A DNA stretch of 64,000 bases from Spinellus fusiger. Taxonomy: Eukaryota > Mucoromycota > Mucoromycetes > Mucorales > Phycomycetaceae. Of this stretch, positions 13,014 to 25,427 are shown piece after piece; the first letter of the stretch is position 1; each line of letters begins with the position of its first letter. The stretch is from assembly GCA_025094145.1 (NCBI GenBank), contig JALLLS010000003.1:558001-622000 (forward strand). Direction: 5' to 3'. The position numbers and the translations under genes were made by a program. The notes under the pieces were generated by a model that saw nothing but the letters and a program-made list of their open reading frames with translations, searched no databases and was not told the origin of the DNA.

Positions 13014-16000
13014 ATTAATGATGACTAATGTATTAGATAATAGCTCTATTCTTAAGAATAAAAAGCATTTTAACAAATATTATTGAGATATTAAAATTGG
13101 AAAGTAGCTCATTTATATTTTCTTTTGAACCAGAGATTATGTTAAAAACTAAATAAGTATTATTTCAGATAGAAACCATGTACAAATTAAATGAACTATC
13201 TTATAAATGACAAATAGGGATTTATACGAATACGAATACTTATTCAATATTCTTATATTTATTATGCATAGCCAAACGTACAACATTAAAAGAACTAAGC
13301 TAACTGTAGATTAATAGACAGGTTCATTATGAATAAGCTTAGAGCATGATAAACAAAAGATGAAGGAGAATGATTAGTATTGAGAGTCTAACTAATTCCA
13401 GGATGAACTGTATGAATCATGAATAAAATTCAAATATTATGCGAACGTTTACTATTACTGCCTAAGCTTTTACTAATAACAGTAGTGATAGTGCCAATGT
13501 TCACCATTTTTAGACTTATTGTTTAATCTATTTCCAAAAAAAGAAAAAGAGAAGAGAAGCCATTTCATCAGGAGTTGTTTTAGAGTTAAAACTAAGGGCT
13601 TCAAAATGTTACAAATATTTGTAGAGAAAACTTTAATACCTTACAGTTGTTTTAATCAATGGTAAATATACAAATATTGATATAGATTATATCAACGGTT
13701 GATAAACCTTATTCTAGACTGTGAATAAATTCTTAATAAGAATAAGTCCACTATAATAGACTAAAGATAGAGTTTTTTCTGATCTTTCACGAAAATTTTC
13801 ATTAAGTGTATTTGTACACCATGTCACTACAACGATTCTTTCTATCAATCTTTTTATTAAGAATGAGATTGAAGAGGTCCCCCTTAAAAACAAAGTCTGT
13901 AATTTGACAATAAAATTCTAAGCCCTGAAAGAAACAAAAGTTAATAGCTTTATCTAATAACAGTAATAACAATATAAAAAAACACCCCATAAATATCAAT
14001 TGAGCTATCTAAGCGTTTTGAAACAGCCTGAATTAAGGGAAAATTGTGACTAATGAAAGAAAAAAGAGTACTTTAACGTAATATAATCTAAGAGATGTTC
14101 ACTTTTGTATAATAAATCTATAAAAAGGAAAGATAACAATAGGCTATATTTCTCATTAAACCCATTCCTGAGAACTTAATGTTAAGAAACAGGTGAACTC
14201 GACTTGTAAAAAAAACGTTTTATCTGTTTTTGTTTCTTAAGCTTTTAGCTATTAGCTATTAGATTTTTAAAAATAATAATAATGTTTTTCTACATCATTA
14301 TTCTAGGGTATTGAACCTTATCAGTATAAATAATATAGTTTTCTTTGTAGTACGTTATAAAGGCAATTGAATATCGTTCTGTCTTTTTTATGTAATGATT
14401 TCTTTCATATAACATAGTACAAACTTCTTATTTTATGTCAAATAAGTCATCTTTCTTTTATATTCTCGACAACAATCTTATTGTGAGTAATAGATATAGG
14501 TTCTAAAATGAAAATCCTTCTATTTAAAATTTCTTAGTAAAGCGATGTATCAAAAGAAAGACTATGTTTTTCATAGTAAAGGTATTGTAATAGTTGAAAG
14601 CGGAATCTAAATACATGTATGTCTTGTATCATGATAAGATTAAAAGATGCTCTTCAGTATGAGTTTAATTACTAAGGGATGTGAAAACAGTACCGCTAAG
14701 GTTTATCACTTTATCCATATATTAAAAATCTGTATCACAGGGTGCAAAACTGTGAAACTGTAACTCTCAACAGACTCTCTCTTAAAGTGTACTATTTTAT
14801 AGTGCTCATTCTGGTTTAGTGGTTATAAGGGACAGTTGCCTGCATGCTGATCAACACTAAATCTGTTATTTGTTTAAATTACATATAAAAAGCATATACT
14901 TTCTCTTCAGTTAATATAAATGATAAGGGATACTACAGTAAATTACCATTTTACCTATCTCTCTCCAATTCATTGATCCTAGGTCATACACATAATAGTC
15001 AGCAACAATTGTGTATAAAATAACTACTATTTTACACATACTACTGTTTCATTAAAAAATCATCTGAATTCTTAGTAAAAAGTTAGAAATAGGCAGTGTT
15101 CATGTTATTGACTGTGAAAAGTGTATCGAACCCAAGGCTATCTTGAACTAAAGTTTACAAATAAGATATATTATCTTCTATCAGGATGAATTGATAGGTT
15201 CAAACTAAATTCTTAAGCTTAACGAAGGAATAAAATAATCCAAATAGCTCGTGATTATGAAATAACCAACATACTAAAAAAAAGATAGTGAGGACTATAC
15301 CAAAAGTTGAGAATTTGTATTGCTCTAGTTTCATGAATTAAATATTATTGTCTATTTTTCTATAGTCAAAGTATCCAGAAATTATTTCATATGATATACA
15401 CATATATCAATAAAAAATTACATATAGATATATGCTCTTGGGAAGCCCTGAGAGTTATCAACAGCTACTGTAAACAAATCAAGAGCCTTAGCCTCACCAC
15501 TACATAGTCAATATTTCTATTGACAGTCCGACCAATCATAAATATGTCTTATGTATCTTTTAACTTTATAAAAGACAATTAATAAAAAGTTAAATACCAG
15601 AGAAATCTTTGGATAAGTATATCTCATCTTTAGAGAAGTTTTATATTAAGATTAATCTCTCATAGAAATATATTATTTATTGGGCAATAGCTACTGTAAT
15701 AATACCATACACGAATTTTAAACATAAATATTTTTCTGTAACCTCACTTACTTTTTGTTTTAATCTTCATTGAGTGATTGAAAATGAGAATTTTTAGATA
15801 AAAACTATAAGAAAATCTCTACATTAGTTTCATATTCTATTTTGATGGACAGATCAGGGGTGTAGAGCCAGCAGTAAAGAAGACTAAAAGGCAAGCTCAA
15901 GGAGGATACCGGGAATCCTCATCCCCGACTTGCCCCGACTTTAAATGTCAAGTAGAAGATAGCCTGTGATGAAGGCCTTTATTCCCTACAAAAGGAAGCT

Positions 16001-16254
16001 ACGAGAGGCTGCGGGATCTGTAATGCCAAAATCCGCATGAGATTAACACTTGTAATAATGTGGAGAAAAGGTGACATTGGTAAGAACATGCACCTGAATA
16101 AAAAGCACCCGTCTTTCAAAGCTTCTGAGGAGTCCAACTTAAAGAATAAGACTTTATTTTATAATGTACCAGATTCAAAAAGATTATAAAAAGGAAGAAC
16201 TTATCAATTTTGTATATTTCTCGTACTCTTACACTTTTATATACAAAATTTCCA
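13014..16254. other. AT-rich intergenic; PCK1 upstream region
   Basis: No gene is supported. About 15850-16130 is visibly more GC-rich and includes a near-repeat of tccccgacttg / gccccgacttt. It probably represents the former promoter or leader of the PCK1 locus. Confidence 0.45.
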
Positions 16255-18060
16255 ATGGTTGAATTCAGCAGACCCTCTTCTCCCTTTGGCCGTCCTGGTA
16301 GCTCTAATTCTGTTCATACCAAAGTAGAAGAGGAACTTCATGAGGCTGCTGGTATAGACTATGACAAAGTCACTATCAAGAGAAACCCCTCGGTGGCTGT
16401 TTTGTATGAAGAAGCCTTGACTTATGAACAAGGAACTGTCATTTCTTCTGCCGGTGCCTTGTGTGCTTATTCTGGGAAAAAAAACAGGCCGCAGTCCTAA
16501 AGACAAACGTATTGTTGAAGAAGAGACTTCTAGTGATGATATCTGGTGGGGTCCTGTCAATACCAAGATGAGCGAACAGGTGTTTCTGATCAATCGTGAG
16601 CGTGCCATTGACTACCTCAACACCCGTCCTCGTCTTTATGTCTTTGATGGGTATGCTGGCTGGGACCCCAAGTACCGTATCAAAGTTCGTGTAGTAGCTT
16701 CTCGTGCCTACCACTTGCTATTCATGCACAACATGTTGATTCGCCCTACTGAGGATGAGCTCGAGAACTTTGGTACACCCGACTTTACTATCTTCAATGC
16801 AGGTGAATTCCCTGCCAATAGATATACCACAGGCATGACATCCACAACATCTGTTTCTGTTAACTTCAAGCGTTCTGAAATGATAATTCTGGGCACAGAA
16901 TACGCTGGAGAAATGAAGAAAGGTGTAAGTTTGAATTTTTTTTTGGATAAAGAAGAATCTGGGGAGATTTGGTTCTCCGGTGATGAACCTGCCACTCACC
17001 CTTCAGTAGATCTTCACAGTAATGCATTACTTAATGCCCAAAGCAGATGTTCTTTCCCTGTACTCCTCTGCCAATGAGGGATCTGATGGTGATGTGTCTC
17101 TTTTCTTTGGAATTTCTGGTACTGGAAAGACAACATTGAGTGCAGATCCCAAGCGTATGTTGATTGGTGATGATGAACACTGCTGGAGTGATAATGGAAT
17201 CTTCAACATTGAGGGTGGCTGCTATGCCAAGTGTATTGATCTGTCAGGAGAGAAGGAACCAGACATTTTCAATGCCATTCGTTTTGGTTCTATTCTTGAA
17301 AATGTAGTATTAGACGAGGAGTCTCGTGTGGTTGACTATTCTGATGACTTTTTGACTGAAAACACCCGCTGTGCCTATCCTATTTGTAGGTGGCATATTA
17401 TTTAAAGGGGTTTAGTGACTTACTGTAATGCTTTAATAACAATAGATCATATTCCCAATGCTAAGATACCCTGTATGGGTAGCCACCCCAAGAACATCAT
17501 CTTACTTACATGTGATGCCTTTGGTGTTCTTCCTCCTGTTTCCAAGCTGACTACTTCTCAGGCCATGTATCACTTTATTTCTGACTAACAACTAAAGTAT
17601 CTGGTACTGAAGATGGCATTGTTGAGCCTCAGGCTACATTTTCTGCATGCTTTGGTGCACCTTTCCTTGTATTACATCCTCAACGCTATGCCTCTATGTT
17701 GGCTGAAAGATGTCTGAGTACAAAGCTGACGCTTGGTTGATCAACACCGGCTGGGTCGGTGGATCTGCTGCTACTGCTAAGCGTTGTCCTCTCAAATACA
17801 CTCGTGCCATTCTGGACTCCATTCACAGCGGTGAACTTGCTAAAAGTACTTTTGAAAACTTTGAGACTTTCAATCTTCAGATTCCTACAGATGTGGCTGG
17901 TGTTCCAAGTGAAATGCTGCACCCTCGTAAAGCATGGCAAGGAACCTCCACCGAGTTTGAAACTTCCCTCAATAATGTTGCTCAGATGTTTGTATCGAAT
18001 TTTGAAACTTACAAGAGTGAGGCAGCCCCCGAGACACTTGCTGCTGCTCCTGAGATCTGA
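16255..18060 (+). pseudogene. PCK1: ATP-dependent phosphoenolpyruvate carboxykinase, frameshifted
   Basis: PEPCK converts oxaloacetate and ATP to phosphoenolpyruvate, the committed step of gluconeogenesis. Nearly the whole protein is present. It has EYAGEMKKG, the P-loop [16 protein letters not shown], the kinase-2 segment [56 protein letters not shown] and KRCPLKYTRAI. Introns fit at 16925-17009 and 17386-17445. Three frameshifts break it: an extra A in the run 16477-16484, a 1-nt loss near 17588 that gives an immediate TAA, and a 1-nt loss in the A run near 17708. The metal-binding His expected before SSAN is Tyr (TAC at 17061-17063). It stands alone between deserts. I favour a young pseudogene. 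Sequence error could explain the two A-run indels, but less easily the rest. Confidence 0.85.
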
Positions 18061-19756
18061 GCAACAAACCTCATCCCTTCATCCATTTGAGCACATACCC
18101 ACTCTCACATACATAATAAAATGAATTCAATACAACCATTTTTTTTATGAACAGTAAACTTATACATAGTTAGTAAATATAGTTAGTATGCTTTAAATAT
18201 AAACACTTCTAGTTTAAACAGGCTCTTGTTATTTTAGTTGTGAGAAGAAAGATATATATTGACTCAATTGCTTATCTAGTCATTAATAATGACGATCTTA
18301 CTTCAATACATTTTGTTTGTTTGTTTATCAATATTTATCTTTTGCTTTGCTTTGCTTGCATCGTCGTTGAACATGTCCGCGTGTGTTTGACTCCTTAAAT
18401 CGTGCACCGGTATGTTATAGGCTCGATTTGTAAGAACAGCAAAGTTTAATCACTGCCGACTAAGTCACGTAAATTCTCTATCTCTTTCTAGACCAGTTGC
18501 AGAATAACGACACAGCAGCTTCTTCCGTCATTTGTTCTCGCTAGTCTCTCTATCTCTAATAGACTATGAGTGTAAACAAATCCAAGGCCATTGACTTTTT
18601 TCTTCTTCTTTTCTTTTCTTTTTTTGGAATAAATCCTTCATTTGTATCACTGCTTTTATATGAAGATAAAAGCTGTATTTATCGGTTTATTACTATGCTA
18701 ATTCAATAGTGAAAAATTATTAAAGGAAAAAAAGGAATACAGATAGTCCATAGAAACTAAAAATGGTTGTTAGGTGGCTGTCTCTATGGATATTAAGAGA
18801 AGGAAAAAAGAAAAGAAAAAGAGAGAAAAAAAGTTTAATCTTCTCAAACATTCCTGTGGTGAGTTATTTAAGTATCATCTACTGAGACATTCTCTATTGT
18901 AAAAGAATAAGACCGGGGGACTCCTTATCAACCGACTTGCAGCATTCAGACTTATAGAGAAAATCGCATGAATCAAGCCATTTCCTGATTTTCAATTGTC
19001 CCTATATTCTTTCAGATTCTTTTTATGGGTTTTTAGGGGGATCTAAAGTATCAAAACTTCTGTAAGCTTCTACTATACTTTGTTAAATCTCCTCGCGGTT
19101 GGAGTTCATTGCGCATTCCTATCCCTTTTCCAATGTCAGATAGTCCCATATTAAGAAAAATAATACACGAATCTACATATTTTGTCACTGTCAATACATA
19201 AACAATAATTTCTTATTGTATTCCGAGAAAGTGTGTACATACAGGTATCACATATGTATCACATAGGTATCACAAACTTAATATAACTTTCAACATGGAA
19301 CCAAAAAGAATAATTATATCTAGGCAAGCAAAATAGTTTTATTTAGGCCCAAATAGAAAAGTCTCATTCTTTCTTTTCCTCATAGAAAAATAAAAGAAAT
19401 GGAAAAGGCTTAAGTTAGGCATGTACTAAAAGGTAGTATGGAAGGAGTTGATATATAGTGTAAAGGTGTAGTGTAAAGGTATAGTGTAAAGGTGTAGTGT
19501 AAAGGTGTAGTGTAGTATAGTGTAATTTGTATAGTGTATAACAAGAGAGAGTAGGTGAGACAGCAAGAAGGCAAGACAGTGAAAGTGAGGGGGAAGGAGA
19601 TAGGTGGTGGGTAAATATATAATGAGTTGTATACAAAGCTAGAAAGATGCAAGCTCTCACTTGTGCTTTTGTCTGAAATCGGGTAAATTGACAGATTGAA
19701 TTCCACTGAAATTCAAAAAAGAAAGAAAGAAAGAAAGAAAGAGAATATAAAAAAGT
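18061..19756. other. intergenic between converging PCK1 and WOPR gene
   Basis: No gene is supported. 18350-18560 and 18900-19150 are less AT-rich but lack an exon chain. Near the right edge are a minisatellite (19454-19525) and a GAAA run (about 19716-19742). Confidence 0.5.
19454..19525. repeat. GTGTAAAGGTGTA-type minisatellite
   Basis: About five units of tagtgtaaaggtg with small variants lie some 230 bp beyond the stop codon of the WOPR gene, in its probable 3' UTR or just past it. Confidence 0.85.
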
Positions 19757-20641
19757 CTAAAGTCGTACCAGCCCTTGGAGGGCACTTAGTTGTCGTCGAT
19801 CTTCAGAAGAAGGTAGCTTTTCCCAAGCAATGTCTTGAATGGGTAAAATTAATGGTTGAGATGAAGAGAAGGGTGAGCAGAGATTCTGGGAAGCATAAGG
19901 CAAATAAGTTGAATAGGCAGAATGAGTGGGAGAAGGAAGGTCGCTTAGAAGATCTTCATCAGACGTACACGGCGAAGAAGAGAGTGAAGGTGGTGGTGAT
20001 GGAGAAGGCCCGTCTACAATGACTGATTGACTGATGATAGGTGATTGATGTCCAAGTGATGGTGATAAAGATTGAAATACTTTATCTTGGCGCATATTAT
20101 GAACTGTAGCAGAATGTCCTCCACTGGTATCAAGTGGGTTCAGTTCAGGGTAAAGACCTTTAGGTATGACAATTTTGCTTAGTAAAGGGTCAGAAGAGGG
20201 CCGCTTTAGACGAGAGGCTATGATGTCAGATTTTGAGTAGTACGAGATTAGATGTAATTTTTGGTTGGTGGCTGTGCAGATAGAGAAGCTTTGCTTGATA
20301 AGACCGTCTGATTTATATGAACAAGAAGACGAAGCCTTGCTGGAAATTGGAAGGGAAGAAGTTGAAGAGGAGGAGGAAAGGCGGGGTCGTCGCTTAGTGT
20401 CGAGTTCGCGATACGTTAAGAAGCTACCGAGAACACGGCTGGGTGACCAAGTTCGACCGTCAGTCCAACGTCGCATGCCTGCTTCCCGCTCGTCCCAGGC
20501 AAACACAGAGCCAGAGGATATATGCACTCTTTCTTTTGATGATAAACGCCGCTGCACACGATTAAGTTGGCCTCGTCTACAGGCTTCGAATATAATAAGA
20601 GCATCTTGGGGTGTCTTGATATAACCAATGAATGATTCCAT
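19757..20641 (-). CDS. WOPR-domain (Gti1/Pac2 family) transcription regulator
   Basis: Single-exon protein of 294 aa with its own ATG at 20641. The N-terminal WOPRa half is clear: residues 4-16 FIGYIKTPQDALI, then EACRRG, SGSVFAWDEREAGMRRW, TDGRTWSPSR and GSFLTYREL to about residue 80. WOPRb follows at about 109-140 (SDGLIKQSFSI, NQKLHLISYYS). The remaining C-terminal half is Ser/Pro-rich and low complexity, as usual for the family. WOPR proteins (Wor1, Ryp1, Gti1, Pac2) bind DNA and act as switches of morphology, nutrient response and development. Which process this one controls cannot be read from sequence. A TATA-like tract (tatttataaaaatata) lies about 75 bp upstream of the ATG. It converges on the PCK1 relic. 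Confidence 0.93.
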   Translation of the reverse strand: MESFIGYIKTPQDALIIFEACRRGQLNRVQRRLSSKERVHISSGSVFAWDEREAGMRRWTDGRTWSPSRVLGSFLTYRELDTKRRPRLSSSSSTSSLPISSKASSSCSYKSDGLIKQSFSICTATNQKLHLISYYSKSDIIASRLKRPSSDPLLSKIVIPKGLYPELNPLDTSGGHSATVHNMRQDKVFQSLSPSLGHQSPIISQSVIVDGPSPSPPPSLSSSPCTSDEDLLSDLPSPTHSAYSTYLPYASQNLCSPFSSSQPLILPIQDIAWEKLPSSEDRRQLSALQGLVRL

Positions 20642-23600
20642 GGTTAAGAGAAATAAATGAAAGTGAAGCGAAGAGAGAGCGAAAAATACTGAATTCTGGA
20701 GGACAGATGCAGGGTATTTATAAAAATATAAAGATAAATTGTTTATCTTTAAACTTTTTTTTCATAATCAGCAACTTATGTCATTTACGACGCATTAGAA
20801 GCAGGGAAATAAGCGCAGAAAGTGGGAAAATAGCATATGTTTCATGCAAAAGGGGAAAAACATTCTTGGGGGGAGAGGAGCCAAAAAGATGTACTATCTA
20901 TATTAAGTACTTTCTCTACTATGATCCTAATGTCATTATCAGTAGTGAGTTCCAGACCAGCTTTGAAGATAATACAAGGAAGCGTAAAAGGAAATTTAGA
21001 TATTAAGTGCAATAATAGTATATTTTTTTATGCTGAAGTAAACTATTGCAATTCTGTCAAATTCTGGACTGTAGTGAGGGAAATTAGTGCCAATTGAATT
21101 CTTAGATTTAAAGCTCGAAGAAGCTATAGTAACCAAAGAAGGGGGATTTGGTCTATAAGAGGTAACTTACTTTGGGTGTCTTTCCTAATACGATACAATC
21201 CTCCTATTATTGATACTATATTAGGACTATCACATAATATATCAAACAAAGATACCAAGAAAATATTCAATTCCTAATTGCGGCCTAATATTCTTTAAAA
21301 TAATATCCGAATCTATGGTTATCATAAAACATTATCCGTATAGATACATTTATTTGTTACTGAATGAAGCAAATAATTAGTAATAAATATACATTATAGT
21401 TTGGAATTGCTATAATGCGATATACAGTACATTTTCCTTTAAAAGACAGACCCTTGCCGAAATGTTGGTTCCTTGTCCAACCAAGTTAAAATAGTATTAA
21501 GAATGAACTACAAAGGTACGACTATCATTCCTTTGACTAATCATTCCAGCTTGGCTTATATGTGTTCTTTATGGAATGCTTGTTGCGTCTATGTGGGCTA
21601 CTGTAATCCCTTTTGAGGGTGGTTTTATGTGGTCCAGGATGGAAACACATTTTAGCCCACCACAGACAACAAAAACTTATTAAGCATAATCAAATATGTA
21701 TATCTACAGCATAACATTTGGAGTAAACAAAACCATGTAAATTACTACTCGGTGGTAAATAAAGGAAATGGGATCTGGATTACCACGATTTTATGACAGA
21801 GATTGTGCTGCAAAGACTGTTAAATAGTGTGCATATGTAGAGGGGGAAAAAAAGTAGCACACGTAAGATTAAAAAACGTTATTTTTGCATGTGGAGAACT
21901 TATAAAGTATAAGATTCTTGCAGAATACTTGGTCTGTATAGTCACCAGGTATAAATGTATGTGTATAGATACATATAAACATACATGTGAATTTATATGT
22001 ATATATACGTGTGTATGTTTTTTTGTTTATTTGTATTGATGTCTTTGTTTCTTTCCTCTGCTTTATTTCCTCATCTCACTTAAGCATTACAAAAATATTC
22101 TGTGAAATATGCAAGTCATTTAGTTTTTCTTGGAGAATAAAGATGATATAGAAACGTAATACAAATATTCATGTGAAGTCTTTAGTGTTTTTATCAAGAC
22201 AAACACTTCGGGGTATTAAAGAGTATAGTTAAGCTGGAAATACCATTAGAACAAGTGGATGTATGCCAATTAAAATAATACAGTGTGCGATTGATTAGGC
22301 GAAAATTTACATTTTGAGAATTTCAATTTGACACATATTCAGAATTTATGTAAGTTTTACAGTTTACAATATACTCTTAACATTATACTTCATTTCATTA
22401 CCATCATTATGTATCTTTGTATCTTTGTATCTATATATTCATGCATTTAGATATGTAGGTGTATGTATGTTTTGAAAATGTTTAATTTTTTTCATCTTAA
22501 TAGAAATCATTAGCTAAAGTAAATTAGGCTCCGTCACTTTTAAATAAACTGTCCAATAAATCCCGTTATATTCTGGTCATGATTCAATTAATTAATTCAA
22601 TAAAAGTAATGAGGCTAAACACATTCATACTAAACAGAAAGTAAAATTATAAAGCCACATCATAGAAGCTATATATTGACTATTTGTCAATAAGTTGTCT
22701 TTGTCTGCTATTAATATTTAGGTGTTAATATTGTCAACTGAGTATAAAATGTACTATAAAGAGCCATCCGATAATAACCTGAAATAGTATTCTCTATTTA
22801 CAATATACTAGTACAGTAAAAGGTACTACTAACTATTCCGAAAATGGAGTCTTTATCCATAACAGAGTAGAATAGACTCTTTTTTTTTAGTGAAGACTTT
22901 CTTATCATATATTAATTAGATGTTGTACATTTGACATTTTATAACGAGATAGAAAGATATATTATATCCGAATCTTGCCAAGGCATAGACAAGCTTCAAT
23001 ATGAAAATAGTCCTCTGTATTTTATTTTAGTTTTACCTTTGAATAGCTTACTAATCATGTGTTAATGCAAACTCTAACCTATATCAATTACAAGCAGAGG
23101 CCTTAGTCATGTATTAAATAATGAGGAAAGTACTTATGTAAAAAGAAAGCACAAAAAGCACAAAAAACAGGAAATACTTTGATAGAAATATTATCAGAAT
23201 TTGCAAAAATTCCATCAATTTAATATGATAATTACAATGGTTTGGGAGAAACTGGTGAAATGTTGGAAAATATGGTAATAAAAGATCTACTCAACTTAAA
23301 AACAACTAAGTTGGACGTTCTACGTACCCCCAATGAACTGGAAATACACTTTGCTACACACAGATTAATGAAAAAAGCTGCGCCTTCATCTTTTGACAGG
23401 TGTAACATAGTCAGTAGACTATCTCGATAATAAGCTGCTGTTTGTACCAGTATTGCCAAAAAGGTATGTCATTTCTCATAACTGAAAGAGATGATGAAAA
23501 ATTCACTTTTTTTTTAATACTCAGTGGTACTTAAGATTGTATCATATGCTATAGCAAGGCTGTACTTTTTTTTTGCATATCTTGAAAGTAGTACATGCCG

Positions 23601-24874
23601 CCTACTTAGTATCATTGGAATTCTAAACAAATGCCATCACTGTATTTTTCAAGTGAGTTTTTCAGCTGAACTTACGAAAAAAAAAACTAGACTGCATAAA
23701 AGATTTTATTTATTTATTTTTATAAATAAAAAGGTACTTGCGCATTACTCCTCCAAGTATATGTACATATTCTATAATGAAAGTCTCAAACTCCAACTTT
23801 TATTATTTATATGCATATCTAGCCAAAAAAAGAAAGAAAGGTGTATAAAAGTTATAAATATAATAAAAAGTAAACAGTAATACATGGCCGCTACATAATT
23901 CATATTTAAAAGAAAAAATAATATCTGTTCCAGTAACTCAGTATATTCTTTTTTTATTTGAAATAAAAAGACTGTATGTTGTTTGATAAAGACTCCAAGA
24001 TTAATTAGAAAGGCAAGCCAATGAAAAAAGAGAATTTGTGAATACAAGAGCTGAATATAGACATACTCATAGTGTCAACAATAGCACATGCCTAAATAAT
24101 TTTCTTCTCAGAACTATTTTCCCGAGCATACATATTTTGTAAGAAAGTACGCTTATATCTATGTTTATAACAGGCACTTTTTTGTGTGGATTTCTAGAAC
24201 TTTTTTGTATCAGAAATTTCTAATAAGAAACTAGTCATTTTATAAGCTTAATGAGTTGAAGAAAGGTCTTTAATAGGGGTTAGAAGACCCTACAATAAAC
24301 TTTATGTATGTACTTACTTAGGCTAGTATAATTTGCTGTAGATGTGGCTAGAGTTCATGATTTTTTTTTCTACAGAAGTTTAAATTAATGCTCTATGATA
24401 TATTAGTATAATTTTTATTTCTCTGCTATCAAGCTTTAGCTTTGTAAGCTGTAAGTTCGTAGGAAAGTTTAAATAATCTGGCTACAAAATCCTGTGACCC
24501 TTGAATCCATCGTCTTAAATGGAATAAATATTTTAAATCTGCTATGTGCTATGAGGGATATAAATATAAAGACAAAGTACTTTTCAATATTTGCTTTACA
24601 TATATCAACACAACTTTTTGCATAAATATAAACTGAGGTCCCAATCTTCTACATTATCGGTGTTTAGTCTACTATATTAACGACACTATCACATCAATAG
24701 ATGATAAATAGTAACTGATACTATTCAATGTTACTAATAAAAATAACCATTTATTTCCTCTTTCTTATTGTATTTCTATCTATTCTTTCTGAACTAAAAA
24801 TGCTACATAGTAAAGAAGATACAACATGCTTATAGATTCAACCCAGAGTTCTTACATGTATTTGATTTTTATAG
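20642..24874. other. AT-rich intergenic desert
   Basis: Apart from the WOPR promoter (20642 to about 20800), I recognise nothing. A short open stretch at 23232-23459 can be read on both strands but matches no family I know. Confidence 0.5.
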
Positions 24875-25427
24875 GAGACTGGTGAGGAGCCTTTAGCAAG
24901 CTCATCGGGTACCAATCCTGCCAGAAGAACGACAATAAAAGGAAAAGACATGTGGAGGATGTTGAAAAAAGAAAGATTCAAACTCTATCTTATCAATGGA
25001 TTCGAAATATCGCGCCTGTGTCCTGAGTGCAAGTACTCACCTTTGGAAACATTTAAACATGTCAAGAACCCCAGGCCCTATCAACGAACAAAATTGCCCA
25101 AAGTTAAATGACATGGTCTTCTCAGGTCATTTCTTCTTAATTATATATATATATAAAGACTCATTTTTCTCTCTTCAAATAGATGTTCAAACCAAAATTG
25201 TATGAAAGACAATACATTGAAGCTTTGAGAATCGTGATCTAGCTGCTACATTGAACTTTGGACATAGTCTGTTGTCTCAAAAGGAAATTGACATCTGCCT
25301 AGAGGGCTTTTGTAGATATAACAAAAGAAAGCATGACACAAATGATAATACTAGAACCAATAAAAGGTCCAAGCCTTCTTATTTATCTTTCTCCTCCCCA
25401 GTGATCTCTGGAGTCTCGGTTGACTAA
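24875..25427 (+). pseudogene. second Fanzor-type nuclease relic, different subfamily
   Basis: The first exon (24875-25125) reads KGKDMWRMLKK, FKLYLINGFEISRLCPEC and HVKNPRPYQR, ending in HGLLR. An intron of 57 nt (GTCATT to AAATAG, 25126-25182) follows. The second exon gives CSNQNC, then NRDLAATLNFGHSLLS and a basic tail to TAA at 25425-25427. The two CxxC pairs and the NRDLAA motif are the C-terminal zinc ribbon and RuvC-III of TnpB/Fanzor proteins. It differs clearly from the copies at 10478 and 51815 (NRDLAATLN against NRDVNA). TGA at 25109-25111 replaces a residue expected to be Cys before HGLL, and one extra base near 25227 shifts the frame before NRD. The position of the RuvC-II Glu reads Gly. 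No upstream exons or TIRs were found. Confidence 0.75.

Noticed and set aside
14812..14850. tRNA-like A box (tggtttagtggttataa)
   Set aside because: No matching B box (GGTTCGA-type) at the right distance and no cloverleaf stems seen. At most a degenerate SINE trace.
16424..17077. Separate gene starting at 16424 in the PCK1 region
   Set aside because: Its sequence is the middle of PEPCK after the A-run frameshift, not an independent protein.
23232..23459. Small open frames readable on both strands
   Set aside because: No family motif, no splice-consistent extension, and similar lengths occur by chance elsewhere in the desert.
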